Source: Triglochin maritima
Lineage: Eukaryota; Streptophyta; Magnoliopsida; Alismatales; Juncaginaceae
Direction of reading: 5' to 3'
DNA: 64,000 nucleotides
NCBI GenBank assembly: GCA_963682175.1
Contig: OY821772.1
Coordinates: 13,632,743-13,696,742, forward strand
Each line of letters starts with the position of its first letter. The first letter of the stretch is position 1. Below the pieces are notes generated by a model. It searched no databases and was not told where the DNA came from. It saw nothing but the letters and a program-made list of their open reading frames with translations. A program made the position numbers and the translations under genes. Positions 1-11,185 of the stretch are shown in pieces.

Positions 1-1206
1 CGCGCGGCGAAATCTGTGCGCAGTCTGAGCAACAAGGGCGGCGGAATCGCCGCACATCAAGAGTAACCTGCGGCGGAATCGCTGCACAAGTGAAGCATCT
101 GGGCTTCAAATTTTTCTGGGGTTAGCACCATTTCTGGGTGGACGCGTGGAGCTACTGAAATTTCGAGAGCGGGCGGCGAACCCGACTGAGCATTGCGTAG
201 GTAACCTTTGTTGCCTTTTTCCTCGTAATTTCTAGTTTCAGAAAATTTCCTTTTATTAGAATTGCACGTGTTAAGCTTAAATTCCATAATTGGCAATAAT
301 TCAACTCTGACCTAAAAATTGGCAAAACTAGAAGAACTTAGTGCATGCATCATATAATGTTTTGTTTGCATTATTCTTGCTAAATTCTTGCAAATTATTT
401 TTATTGTTGAAGAGTGCTGGAGGCAAGGTACGTATCGTGTTTTAACGACTGCATTTAAGCATATAATTTAGTTTGCATACAACCTTGTAATTGCCCCCCA
501 CTAAAGACCATTGTTTGACTATCTTTGCTAGATCTAAGTTAAACTACCTTAAGGGCAACTCCATAGGCAAAGATACGGTGGGGATTTCATCACCCTTCCG
601 TGGCCCACAAATCACAATCCTAAAGTGTCACCTAAGCCTTAAATTTAAAATCAATTAGACATTGGCCCCTAAGGACTCGGACTCATTTAAGGAGAAGAAT
701 TGGTTTGACTTGCTATGACCTGAAGCCGATTGAATTTAATTTGGTGTCTAGAAAGTGTTTTTGTGTTGACATAAGTCTTCCAAGCGAAGTGGTTGTCTAA
801 TTGGCACCGACTCTGTCAGAAGCGCCCCCACTAGCTATACACGGCCTGGCCAAGTTGGTTTGATTAGTGAGGGAGGTGAATCAAGCAAATCAATTCGACT
901 CAACCAGTTAGGAGTCGTCTAGATCTAAGCGACACTAGGTCTAGGATTGTTTGAACCGTGCTTTCTTACGAATTTTCTGACCAACCCTCTTTCTATCTTT
1001 AGAGTTAGGTTTCCCTTCTCATCTGAGTCTTCTTTCTCTTCTCACCAAAATTCTCTAGATTAGGATTCATTTCTCATCTTTCCCCATTCTATTGTTTGTT
1101 TCCCTTTTCAAAAAAAACATAAAAAAATATATATTAAAAAAAAGAAAATATATATTAAAAAAATTAATTAATTCTTGAACTTAAATTTGGAATTTAAATT
1201 CCGAAT
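1..1206 (+). other. 5' untranslated leader of element A
   Basis: This is noncoding. It is assigned to the leader because 540-700 aligns with the leaders of B (32150-32250), C (53770-53880) and D (minus, 8460-8580): all share a GGTGGGGATTTCATCACCC-like segment and GACATTGGCCC. The window starts just before two palindromes (38-53 and 69-86). 1100-1200 is very A/T-rich. Confidence 0.75.
38..86. repeat. Leader palindrome pair of element A
   Basis: GCGGCG-GAAT-CGCCGC at 38-53 is a perfect 6-bp inverted repeat. TGCGGCGGAATCGCTGCA at 69-86 is a second one with a single mismatch. The same kind of pair recurs in this element's LTR at 5358-5407. Confidence 0.85.
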
Positions 1207-3780
1207 TTGAATTCAAAATTTGATTCAACCCGGTGCACTCAGATTTGGATTCGGGACTTGAGTAATCGACTCTCACGAGTTCATCTAGATTCCAGTCTGG
1301 AACTTAACCCCAATCCACCTGTGGCATCACCTCACCCGGATCCAATGGGTGAGAACGTAGTGGACCCGCCTGTTGCACAACCTATAACTCTGAGGGATCG
1401 ATGCTATCCAGCGATGGCTGCTCAGCCATCGTGCATCGTTATGCCCACCATCCCGGGTCGCGACTTCGAACTTAAGGCACAATACATGAGTATGTTGCCT
1501 AAGTTCACCTCTAGGGAAGACCCACATCTCTTCCTTAGAGAATTTGAGGAAATCTGCTCTCTTATGCAATACCAGCATATCCCTGAAGAGGCAGTGCGTC
1601 TGAAATTTGTGCCTATTGCACTAAAGGACGACGCTAAGAAATGACTATATAGTCTAGCCGAAAGATCCATTAGAAGTTGGGCTGAGTTTGTTCAAGTATT
1701 CCTAAAAAAATATTTCCCCAACCATAAGACTATGAGGATTAGGAATGAAATTGTTGCATTCGTTCAGTCTGAGAGCGAGCCGTTCTATTCCTATCTAGAA
1801 AGATTCAAAAGTGTTCTGACCCAATGCCCTCATCATGGAATTTCGAGATGACAATTATGTCAAATTATTTATGAGGGATTGACACCCACATCTAGGGTTA
1901 TGGTAGAATCTGTAAGCCAAGGGAACTTTATGTCGAAAAATGAAAATGATGCCTGGACTTTTCTTGAGGAATTAGCTGAAAACAGTATGCAATGGGACAA
2001 TGCTAGAACACCGCTTAACCCGAGTATTGGATCTAGAATAGCAAGTCAACCCAAACTAGGTGTCTTAGCTGTAGATGCCAACATAGCGGCTGAAGCAAAA
2101 CTAGCTACCCTTATGCGCAGAATGGAAAGTTTAGAGCTACAAACCCAAAACCGAGTGAATCAAGCCTCGACTATCCCGTGCTCTAGATGTGGTCAGACTG
2201 GTCATGTAAAGGAGGATTGTGCGGAATGGGACCAAGTTAATGCCATGTATAACCATGCTAGAAATGACCCATACGCATCAACCTATAACTCGGGTTGGCG
2301 TAATAATTCCAATTTCTCATCAAACCAACATGGTCAACCTCCTAGACAACAACCGAACCCGTATAACCAAAATAATACATCATCTGGGTTTAGTAACAAT
2401 AACGATCATGAGGTTAGGTTGACAAGCTTGGAAAATTTGATGAAAACTTTTATACAAACAACCAACCAGACCTTCCAAAGGCTAGAGACACAAGTTAGCC
2501 AACTAGCACAAATAGTAGGTGAAAGAGAAAAGGGTCAGTTTCCAAGTCAACCTGAGGTGAACCCTAGATCTAATAATAATTCATATCAATCCTATCAAGC
2601 ACCTTCAGAAAATAACAACCCTAGACCGGTTCAAATGGTTAATGAGGAAGGACCGTTCCAACAAATAAATGTTGTAGTATCATTACGGTCCGGAAGACAG
2701 ATTGATAATAATGTGGTAAATCCTAGAACGTCTAATCAATCTAGCCATCAAACTGCCACATATGACCTAACCATTGAACCCGACGTCCAATCTGAAACGC
2801 TCACCCCACCTACTCAATCTGAACCCGTAGCTCAACCTGAACCTGAGCGAGTCTATGTCCCTAAAGCCCCATTTCCCAATAGACTCAAAAAGAACTCAAG
2901 TGCACAAATAGAGAAAATCTTGGAAGTATTTAAGCAAGTTAAGGTGAACATTCCACTCTTAGACATGATTCAACAAATACTTGCTTATGCTAAATTCTTA
3001 AAAGATTTGTGCACTAAAAAGAGAAAAACAAACGTACCAAAGAAGGCATTCTTAACTGCAAACATAAGTTCTATTTTGTCCAACACATCTCCTATAAAAT
3101 ATAAGGATCCTGGATGTCCCACAATTTCATGTGCAATAGGAGATACTTTTATCAACAAAGCCCTTCTAGACCTTGGTGCTAGTGTTAACCTACTCCCATA
3201 CTCTGTCTATGAGCAAATGAACCTTGGTCCACTAAAACCCTCTAAGACAACCCTTCAATTTGTTGATTGTTCTATTAAGAAGCCAAGAGGTATAGTATAG
3301 GATGTTTTGATCAAGGTTGGTGACTTCATTTACCCAGTGGATTTTGTCGTACTAGATACCGCACCTGTTGTAAATCCTAACCGACAAATCCCTGTAATTC
3401 TAGGCAGACCCTTTTTAGCCACTTCGGAAGCATTGATAAACTGTCGTAATGGGCTCATGCAATTATCTTTTGGGAACTTAAAAGCTGAATGTAATATCTT
3501 TCATATTGATAGTGAGCCAGAAATAATATGCAATCAAAGTGACGTTGTGATGAAATCACGAATCTATAATATTTCTGAATCATCACAAAATCAAAAAGGA
3601 AGTAAGAAAAAAGGGAGGAATTCATCTACACACCCACCGTCACTCGAGCAAATAAGAGAACCAATTTATGTGAGGGGTGTGGAACCTGTGACTCAGGAAT
3701 CTCATTGCAACATGGGGAACAATTCAACTGGATACATGCACCAATATGGTGTCATTCAATCCAGTTCTGACTATGGTTGA
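1207..3780 (+). pseudogene. gag-pro: gag-protease pseudogene of element A
   Basis: One reading frame covers the capsid-type gag domain (about 1450-1960), a CCHC zinc knuckle (2178-2219, CSRCGQTGHVKEDC), a Q/N-rich linker and a retroviral-type aspartic protease around LLDLGASVNLLP (about 3160-3205), ending at the IPVILGRPFLAT block. Three in-frame stops break it. TGA at 1642 replaces the Trp of the KKW motif; TGA at 1849 replaces a Trp conserved in B; TAG at 3298 replaces a Glu conserved in B and C. The first codon of the open frame is TTG and no ATG lies where C and D start, so the start is probably lost. Gag would package the RNA and the protease would mature the particle; this copy can do neither intact. 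After the protease come about 100 residues with no recognised domain. Confidence 0.85.
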
Positions 3781-3872
3781 CTTTGAGCAAATTTCATCCT
3801 TCCACCGCAATTCAACAAGGTAATAAGTGCATTTGCTTTATATTTGCATACATTGAGGACAATGCATGATTT

Positions 3873-3889
3873 AGGTGTGGGGGGTGTTT
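3873..3889 (+). other. Internal polypurine-tract-like motif, element A
   Basis: AGGTGTGGGGGGTGTTT nearly repeats the terminal tract AGGTGTGGGGGTATT at 4853. The preceding CATTGAGGACAATGCATGA is the same in element B next to its own internal copy (36073-36090). It may prime second plus-strand synthesis (central PPT) or be a relic; the sequence does not decide. Confidence 0.5.
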
Positions 3890-4670
3890 ATGTATATATT
3901 TATCTATAGATCTGTCTTTTATTTCTTAAAAAAAAATGTTTCATGACATAGCTTAAGATTGAACTGTCAAAACCCGTGTACAAATTGCATTGAGTTTTTA
4001 TTCCTTATTATATAGTTCTGCTTGTAGAAATTATGACATAAATCTAAGTTCCAAAGAAATAACTCATTGCCCTTTAAGACATGTATGCACTTAAATTGGA
4101 TGAATCAAATCTTTGAAGTGGTTGATAAAAAGCAGAGGTTGAGGAAAATATACCAGGAAGTGTGGACTTCTAATAGTAATTAAGCCTTGAGGAAAATAAA
4201 AATAAAGGAATAAAGTGAAGAAAACACATTTTGCAAAATGATTACAAAAGCCCAAGCCTTTGAGTCACTGGTCCGTAGGGGTATCTTGAAACCCGGTAAC
4301 TTGAGTCTACCAGCACGGGATTATCGACCAAACTCGCTACACGAATGCAAAAGGGTAAAAGTGTCAAAAAGCAAATGTGTTGAATCACGGAAGAAAAGAA
4401 AAGAAAAAAATAATAATACTCAAGGCCCAAAGCTAAAAGAATGATCCATGCCATGGTTGATCCGAATGATACTTCACCACCAGAGGAGGCGTGCAAAATA
4501 ATTCAAGTGATAAACATGTGTAGAAGGGTTAGTGGTGTGAATGTTGGAGGAACAAAGACCAAGTCATATTTTTAATGAGTTAGATTTATATAATGAGCAT
4601 GCAAGAATTCTCAGTAAGATGTATAAGGTTGAGGTAGGGATATTGAGAACTATTAATGAAACGTTGATTT

Positions 4671-4801
4671 AGGATTTTGTGGGTATATCCGCTGAAAACC
4701 CTCAGGAGACAACACTCCTCCCCCTTGGCAACAAGGAGGTTTAAAGGCTTGTTGCACATGCTAAGTGCAACCGTGATTCCTACGAAAGTGAGTTAGGATT
4801 T
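4671..4801 (+). promoter_or_regulatory. Conserved 3' noncoding block, element A
   Basis: It aligns without gaps to 38681-38811 of element B with 8 differences in 131 positions (counted by eye). It contains the inverted repeat GTTGCAC-atgcta-aGTGCAAC (4751-4771) and lies just upstream of the polypurine tract. Neither element has a matching open reading frame across it. An RNA export, packaging or 3'-processing signal is possible; the function is unknown. Confidence 0.6.
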
Positions 4802-4852
4802 CCCTGTTTTCATTTTTCTTATATTCTGTTTTGCTAGGGACTAGCAAGATCT

Positions 4853-4867
4853 AGGTGTGGGGGTATT
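4853..4867 (+). other. Polypurine tract of element A
   Basis: AGGTGTGGGGGTATT directly abuts the TG of the 3' LTR. It is identical to the tract before element B's 3' LTR and would prime plus-strand DNA synthesis. Confidence 0.8.
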
Positions 4868-5357
4868 TGATGCATTGCATACATTGCATCATATGTCTTT
4901 CATTTAGATTACTTTTACATCAATAAATGCTACTAAGGTATGTGTTTAGTCTTATTTACATAATACAGGGACCTGAATGCAATTTACCCACATCCCGAGC
5001 ATAAACGCGTGCAAAAGACTCATTTCTATCATAAAGACCAAGTTCAAAATTATCGGGTTACGAATGGAAATGTATCCAAGCATAAAAGCATTCAAGTCCT
5101 AATTGCAAAAAGAACAAGGACTTAAGCACAAAAGTAGCCGGGGACTTAACTGCAAAAAGTCAAGGACCTAATTGCAATTAAAGCACCAAAATATTATCTT
5201 GGAGAAAATCTAAAGAAAAATCAATGTAAATCTCCAAACATATAAATGAATTAATCCGGAGCTCAAAAGAATGGAAAGAAATCATCCAGACGCGCAAAGG
5301 AGGATCAAATCATACCATAAACTACCAGCAAAAATCCGGATTAAATCAGAGAAGATT

Positions 5358-5407
5358 ATGCGGCGAAATCGCCGCATATCACGTACATTGTGCGGCGGAA
5401 ACGCCGC
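5358..5407. repeat. U3 palindrome pair of element A
   Basis: ATGCGGCGAAATCGCCGCAT (5358-5377) is a 9-bp perfect inverted repeat. GCGGCG-GAAA-CGCCGC (5392-5407) is a second, 6-bp one. The pair lies about 90-140 bp upstream of the TATA box, the same relative place as the GACCGCC pairs in the B-type LTRs. Confidence 0.85.
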
Positions 5408-5496
5408 CCCCTCAGCGATCTGTGTGCTCCAATTTCGTCCAGTTGTGTCTGGACACGTGTACTTTCCAATATTATACCTAGATCCCTTGTAGCAAC

Positions 5497-5504
5497 TATA
5501 AATA
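5497..5504 (+). promoter_or_regulatory. TATA box of element A LTR
   Basis: TATAAATA. The upstream region has a palindromic ACACGTGT (G-box core) around 5454-5461, where B-type LTRs carry an snRNA-type USE. Confidence 0.6.
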
Positions 5505-5989
5505 GACCCGAGAACGATGTTAGAAGGGTCCTTAGTCTTTGGTGGTAGTTTTTATTCTTAATCTTAGTTTTGTATTCTTCTTTTCATTAATAAAATTCTG
5601 TCTTTTATTTCTTACTTTTAGTTTTCTTTTGTAATGTCTCAAGGACCCATTCTTCCTCCCTCTATGAGTTTCTAACTCCTTCCAAAGGGTGGAGGTGACG
5701 GATTAGGGTGAAGAGAAGATGAATGAATGTTATTATTTTAATTTCGTGTTAGTATATTTTGATTACTTGAGTTTATGTTAAATCATTTATCATGTAATGC
5801 TTTATAACTAATATGATTTATTATAAGTTTCTAAATTCTCTAATCTAAACCTTAAATCTAAACCTCCACCCGACGGAATTCACATCTTTGTTCTTGTTTC
5901 TTGCTTTAGATAATTAAAATCCAAAAATCTCAAAACCCAATTATTTCTTCTCTCCTTCTTCTCCGTAATCGAAAATCACACTAATAACA

Positions 5990-8051
5990 GAATCTCATGC
6001 TAGTGTCCTCTATCGTACACTGAATAGTAGGACACCCAGGGTCATTGTACTTTGTGTATGTGGGATTGGACAAAAGTGAGCTTACACTTGCAACTAAGAA
6101 TGCTTTCTTAGGAACATTGGTCTTCTTCTTGGTTGTGCAAAGATCTTTCAATACTTTGGCATATTCAGGTATTTGTTGGATGACATCCAACAAGGGGATG
6201 TTAACCTTCACTTCTCTGAAGACCTCTAATATTTTATCCATTCTGTCACTCTACTTTTTGGTTAACCTACTAAGATATGGAGCTTTTGGCAGGTAGGTTT
6301 TCTACGGTGTATGAGAAGGAGGCATTGGTGTATTACCTTCACCCTCAGCCTCTTTCTCACCATCTTTTCCATCGAGGGGTTGTACAGATGGTGGTGGTGG
6401 CAAGGAAATATGATAGTCAACATACTTTCCATTCCTTAAGGTTACAATGGCATTGACATGATGAACAATTTCCTCCGCATGGTTTACTTGCCGCCCCCGA
6501 GCTACCAAACTCTCATTTTGCATGTGTTGTTGCTGGTACATACCGGGGTTAGCCTCAGGTTGACTTGGCAGAGTCTCTCTCTCTCTCTCTCTCTCATGTA
6601 CATAGTGAGCCAAATGACCCATCAGAAACTCTAGAGATATGATGGTCTGCTTATTTGAAGTGAGAACTTGACTTGTGGATGACATAAAGTTTTTCATTGA
6701 GTTCTCAAGTTCACGAGTCAAGTTCTCAAGCGAATTAAATCAGGTTTCCATGTTGTTAGAATTTGGGAAACCCGGTGGGTTGGTGGTCTGGGCTTGGGGT
6801 GGCTGAAAAGACTGTGAATGCATGGGAGGTTGGTGTGGTATGTTAGGTGGTCTAGAGAAGTTTGAAGGACCACCCTGGACATTTTTTTGGTTCCATGAAA
6901 AGTTAGGGTGATTCCTCCATCTGGGATTATATGATGATATGGGTCAGTCCTGGATCTATCATAGATGGCATTGACATGTTCCATCTCAGGAGGAATGGAT
7001 GCACACTCGCCTCCTACATGACCTATCCTACCACATAAATAACAAGGAACCGGACCAGATGTAGACACATGAGACACACCTTGTTGGTTTTGGAGCTCAA
7101 TCGAATCCATACGGCGCATTAAGGCCGCCATGAGTACCTCGGTGGCCGTAGTGGTATCGACAGCAAATACGACACCCGATCTAGTCGAGTTTGCATTTGC
7201 GATCCTCACTCCTATGCTAGATGATGGTGATGGTTCTCTCACACTCTCCCACTGCATGGTTTTCTGAGCGAGCTCTTCTAGGAAAGCTCATGCCTCCCTT
7301 TCATCCTTTTCTAAGAACTCTCCTTGACACATGGACTAAAGGAGCGTTCGGGACGGGATTTGAAGACCCTCGTAGACTATCTGACAAAGGTGCCACAACT
7401 CGATGTCGTGGTGAGGGCTTGAGGATAGTAGCTCCTTGAACCTCTCTAAGTATGCATGAAATGATTTGATCTATTGTTGATAAAACGAATTGATGTCTTT
7501 CCTCAAATTTTGAGTCCGATGATTTGGAACGTACTTCTTGAGGAATGCAGACTGAAATTCATCCCAAGTCCTAAAGGCGTTCGCCTGGTTTCTGTACAAC
7601 CACTTCTTGGCATCATCCTTTAGTGCAAAGGGGACAAGCCTAAGATGGATAGAGTCTATGCTAAGTTGTTGCAGCTTGAACATAGCACATACCTCAAAGA
7701 TATAGGGGTCACCCTTCCCAGTGAAGTGAGAGAGCATGGAGATAAACTGAGGCTTAACCTCAAAGTGGTTCCCATTCACCTCTGGAAATACGATGCAAGA
7801 AGGTAGAGCAGTACAACTCAGGTAGCATCGATCGCGAAGGGGAATTGATGAGGCTGTGGACCCCCACCTTCTGGATCAGAGGGTGGTGGAGGTCCAAAAT
7901 CTGAATCATCCTCGTGTGGTCCACGACTCGTCATGATCCCGGGACTGTGTAGGACACGGGACAATGATGTGTTCGTAGAGTCGACAATCAAAGACAAATC
8001 GATGTCATATCTTGTCAAACGACCCGCAATGTCTCGTGACCACACTGGCAT
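5990..8051 (-). pseudogene. gag: gag-protease pseudogene of element D (3' truncated)
   Basis: Fragments collinear with C's gag run from an ATG at 8051 (minus) to 5990. The capsid-type domain is at about 7780-7260, the CCHC knuckle CYLCGRIGHVGGEC at about 7060-7020, then a charged linker containing a CT/GA microsatellite (6573-6595) that encodes Arg-Glu repeats. The region just before the protease ends with KKKTNVPKKAFLVASVSS. Homology stops one or two residues before the catalytic DLGAS motif because element A follows. Frameshifts separate the segments near 7800 and 6720. It is not functional. Confidence 0.8.
6573..6595. repeat. (CT)n microsatellite in element D gag
   Basis: An uninterrupted CT dinucleotide run. 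The corresponding place in element C (about 55718-55735) carries the GA form on the other strand, so the repeat belongs to the gag linker of this subfamily. Confidence 0.9.
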
Positions 8052-9145
8052 GCACAAAGATGCACACCCACACTAGTCAGACGAAAAATAAAGAAAACGT
8101 TTTTTTCTTTTTTTAAGCAACTAAAGTAGAATGTACGTAGATGAGAAGACGGGAAGACACAGATGAGAGGGAATGACTCAAGAGAGAAGGGAAGAAGTCC
8201 TTCAGGTAGGTACTAGTAGAAGTACACAAGCAAGCAAGGCTCAAACAACCTAAGGTCGCTATAGGTCCTTACAGCTAGACGACGCCTAACTGCGAGGTCA
8301 CGCGTCCTCAACACGCCTCACCTCCCTACGATGAAGACCACAAAGCCCAACAAGGGAGCCATGATCCAGAGATCTCGTCTCTCTTACTATCGACAAAGTG
8401 GGCGACACCGATCATGCTATGACGGTCGTGAAGGGATCACTCTCCTAATGCGTCTAAGATCCTTAGGGGCCAATGTCTACTTGATTTTAAAGTTAGGCTC
8501 TTGATTAGTGTGATTTTTTGGGCCAAGGAAAGGGTGATGAAATCCCCACCTTATCTTATATAGGGCAACCCCTCCTTAGTAATGTTTTGGAGTCTTAATC
8601 TAGAAATCAACTCTCCAAACAAAATGCTCAACTCACACTTGTTGCAATGCAATTCCTACTAACTAATTCATGTTCATACGAAATGCATGAATGAGAGTAG
8701 GAAATGTGTACCTTACGTCAGCGTTCAACAACTGAAAGTAAAGCTAAAATAAAAGACAAACTACGTGCCTAAGTCTAGTACATGATGCATGACCAAGCAA
8801 GCAAGAATGCCTAATCTTTTGCTTTGGATTTTAGTGGCCAAGTTGATTAAAAGGGAATTAATTATTGATCTGGGGACAAACTACAAGTCAAAACATGCCA
8901 AATAGAGCCTCAAACCTCTATATCAAATGTGAAAACAAGACAAAGAAAGGAGGAAGAAATTGGAGCTCACCAGACTGCCAGTTGGTGGTTTCATGTCGCT
9001 ATTTCACGGTCCAAGTAGCTCTTCTCTCTTCCAAATTTCTCCTGGTGATTTCCCTTGAGCCTCAGAGTATCCTGAAACAAAGAAAACTACAACACAAAAA
9101 TTAAATCCACTCGAATCGTCCAAATCAGAGTTTGGACTGAGCACC
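8052..9145 (-). other. Leader of element D
   Basis: A noncoding leader on the minus strand. It carries the shared island with TAGACATTGGCCCC and the TTTCATCACCC-type segment (about 8460-8580), one degenerate palindrome (8973-8990, GACTGCCAGTTGGTGGTT) and a hairpin next to the PBS (9118-9137). Confidence 0.7.
9118..9137 (-). other. PBS-adjacent hairpin, element D
   Basis: On the minus strand GTCCAAA-CTCTGA-TTTGGAC forms a 7-bp stem a few bases after the primer-binding site. B and C have matching hairpins in the same place. Confidence 0.6.
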
Positions 9146-9163
9146 TCCACGGTAACGGTGCCA
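9146..9163 (-). other. tRNA-Asp-type primer-binding site, element D
   Basis: On the minus strand it reads TGGCACCGTTACCGTGGA, a decayed match to TGGCGCCGTTGCCGGGGA. The LTR end lies six bases away. Confidence 0.8.
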
Positions 9164-9169
9164 AAAACT

Positions 9170-10595
9170 TGTTTAATCGTTTATATTTACCGCAAGTGCA
9201 CGACGTCGGTGAAGACATGGCAAGTACGGATCGTGTCCACAAGGAGGTGAGTAGCTTCTGGTTGGTACGAAATCAAGTGGTGAATAAAGGGAAAAGAGAT
9301 TTGAATATGCTAATCTAAGCTACACTAAACTAGTAAGAAGAAATGCGAAAGAAAGCAACTAACAAATGATTAAAACTAAACTAAGATAACTTAATGCAAA
9401 GCTGCAAATCAGGAAGAGAGACCCCTAAGGGGTAGAGTGAGTGCACACATGTAATAAGATGGTGAAGAATGCATTCAATAGAAACAAATGTAGGTAGTGA
9501 TTTCATGTATAGGAAGTGTCTAATGGTTATGGCAAACCTATCAATCCAATCACTAACCTAATTGATTAACATTCACATACACAAGTTGGTTATTTCATAA
9601 CCTAAACAAGCATTGGAGGTGTCTAATAGTTGCGGCAAGACCCATCAAGTGAAGTGTTCTACTCTAAACAAGCAAGCATACATTTACATTTATCAACACA
9701 TTTCAAAATAAAGCATTCATTTTCAATCTTTAATGCATGTGTGAACATCATCTCCACCCCCAAAGGGGGATGGAACTACTCACTACTCATTAAAAGAAGA
9801 CAAAACAAAATTAAGGTAATTAAGATAGGAAATGGAGACATGCTAATTACTTCAACTAAGATTAAAACAAACAAAACAAGTTAAACAAGCAAGCATTAAA
9901 ACAAAGACAACATTAAAACAAACTATGAATAATTATTTTATTAACATAACTCACATTACAAGTAGCATTCTTATCTACCTTGATTTTTGCTCCAAGGCTT
10001 TCTCCAAGTAGAGAATGCCACCAAGCAATGGGTAAATACAAAGGAAGATGAAGAGTTCTATTTATAGGCATGGAAAAAGTTAATCCGGGACAATCCCCTG
10101 GTATGGGACTAAAAGCATACCAAATATGGACTCAATACAATCTAATCTAACACCCGACCAAGGCATGTGCGTTTTGAAGACATCTTGACCGCTGATTGGT
10201 GGTCTGGGACCGCTAATTTGCAGTCTGTATTTCTCTGATCGGGTCTGGATTTGTTTGGCTTGGTTCTATCTTGATTTCTTGGTGTTTGATGAACCCTATT
10301 TGGTTGTTGATGGTTTGGCCCGGATTTAATTGCCAAAATACTCCTCATTAAGGTGTGTAGCTTCTTGATTTGCTCATTGATCTTTTTGGTTTTACATCTG
10401 GGTCCTTCTCTCTTTCATCTTAGTCGATAAGTCTTGCAACTTAGTGCTTTTCCTTGCTTTTAAGTCCTTTTTGAGCCTCTTCTCCTCAAACCTGTTTATT
10501 CCTGAAACTTAAACATAAAACTCATTACATAGCATTGTTTAGGTGAAGGATAACGGTTATAAGACACAAATGTATGTATGATATGATGTCAATCA
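9170..10595 (-). repeat. 5' LTR of element D
   Basis: It is bounded by TG (9170) and CA (10595) and on the minus strand reads TGATTGACATCA... to ...TTAAACA. The TATA box (10059-10066 on plus) is preceded, at a 32-nt gap, by a decayed USE (10099-10109, 8 of 11 matches). Two decayed palindromes lie at 10187-10204 and 10208-10225. Confidence 0.85.
10187..10225. repeat. U3 palindrome pair, element D
   Basis: GACCGCTGATTGGTGGTC and GACCGCTAATTTGCAGTC are separated by 3 bp. They are degenerate versions of GACCGCCAATTGGCGGTC. Confidence 0.7.
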
Positions 10596-10669
10596 ACTCC
10601 CCCAATGTGCGTACCTACGAGATCGGGGGCGTTACAATAACAATTTTAAAAATTTAAATAATAACTCAC

Positions 10670-11185
10670 CATTTTATCTATGTGTCGCACCACTGATTTG
10701 GTACCACACTGATGTGGTATTACCATATTCACCCGATTCTTCTTGTTAGTCTCGCTCTTCTTCTGCAACAACAAAAAACGAAATACTTGATTTTTTAGTA
10801 AATCAATACTAATGTAACTTAAGAACGTATGTAATATTACCGTTAATTCAGCTCATGCCACATCCTTGTCCTTCTTTGGCACCAATCTCCAATCTGAATA
10901 ACGAGGAGGTTGAACTTGTCTTCTCCAGGCTATCGTGCCGATAAAATTCTGGAATCGTTCAACATTCTTTCCCTTCTGCATGCCTTCTGGAGTGAACTCT
11001 ATCTCATTTTAAATGGTTGAACTCCAAACATCCAAAAGTTGTGTAGATTCACGACCTCTACTCGTACTCGTTGTACCTGTGTCCTCCTGGCAGCACCATT
11101 GGCTAGCTGTGGGGTATCATCCGCCTGATGACGTCAACGTCTACGCCTATCACAGTCTCCCACTTGTCTATCACTTGGTTTTCGA
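10670..11185 (-). pseudogene. Plant transposase-24-like (Ptta/En/Spm) second gene of the CACTA
   Basis: On the minus strand, sequence ending at 10841 encodes a segment with ERFQNFIGTIA and PPRYSDWRLVPKKDKDVA, followed by TGA where the family usually has Trp. A 78-bp candidate intron (10840-10763, GT...AG) follows, then a 31-codon exon (10762-10670) starting KKSETNKKNRV and ending at a GTGAGT donor. The spacing of KNRA-like and PH-GG-KS-like motifs resembles the plant En/Spm transposase domain PF03004, recalled from the family and not searched. The junction with the Copia remnant is about 11186. Confidence 0.55.

Larger units (their letters stand above)
3781..4867 (+). other. 3' noncoding region of element A
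   Basis: No coding signal is visible between the protease stop and the polypurine tract. It holds an internal polypurine-like motif near its start (3873-3889), a block strongly conserved with element B (4671-4801) and the terminal polypurine tract. Elements of this lineage usually carry pol here; none remains. Confidence 0.7.
1..5989 (+). mobile_element. Athila-like Ty3/Gypsy element A, pol-less, 5' LTR outside the window
   Basis: The visible parts in order are leader (1-1206), gag-protease reading frame (1207-3780), about 1.1 kb of noncoding DNA, a polypurine tract (4853-4867) and a 3' LTR from 4868. No reverse transcriptase, RNase H or integrase follows the protease, so the copy is non-autonomous. 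The gag fold, CCHC knuckle and DLGAS protease motif match elements B, C and D in this window, whose primer-binding sites match tRNA-Asp as in the Athila lineage. The right edge (about 5980-5989) is placed where gag-protease sequence of opposite-strand element D begins, so A probably inserted into D. The matching left edge and TSD lie outside the window. Confidence 0.85.
4868..5989 (+). repeat. 3' LTR of element A
   Basis: It starts TGATGCATTGC right after the polypurine tract and ends about ...ACTAATAACA (5989; 5980 is an alternative CA end). It is not visibly alignable to the B/C/D LTRs, although the gag proteins are related. U3 holds a palindrome pair (5358-5407), a G-box core CACGTG (5455-5460) and a TATA box (5497-5504). 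Confidence 0.75.
5990..10595 (-). mobile_element. Athila-like element D, 5' part
   Basis: Read on the minus strand: 5' LTR (10595 to 9170), PBS (9163-9146), leader, gag and the start of protease, which stops at about 5990 where element A's LTR ends. The remainder is expected to the left of A, outside the window. The outer flank of the LTR (10596-10600, actcc) is within CACTA-like sequence, so D probably inserted into that transposon. D groups with C: both LTRs end in TTAAACA and the gag proteins are close. Confidence 0.8.

Noticed and set aside
8865..9104. Plus-strand 79-codon frame near the PBS of element D
   Set aside because: It lies antisense in the leader, with no family resemblance.
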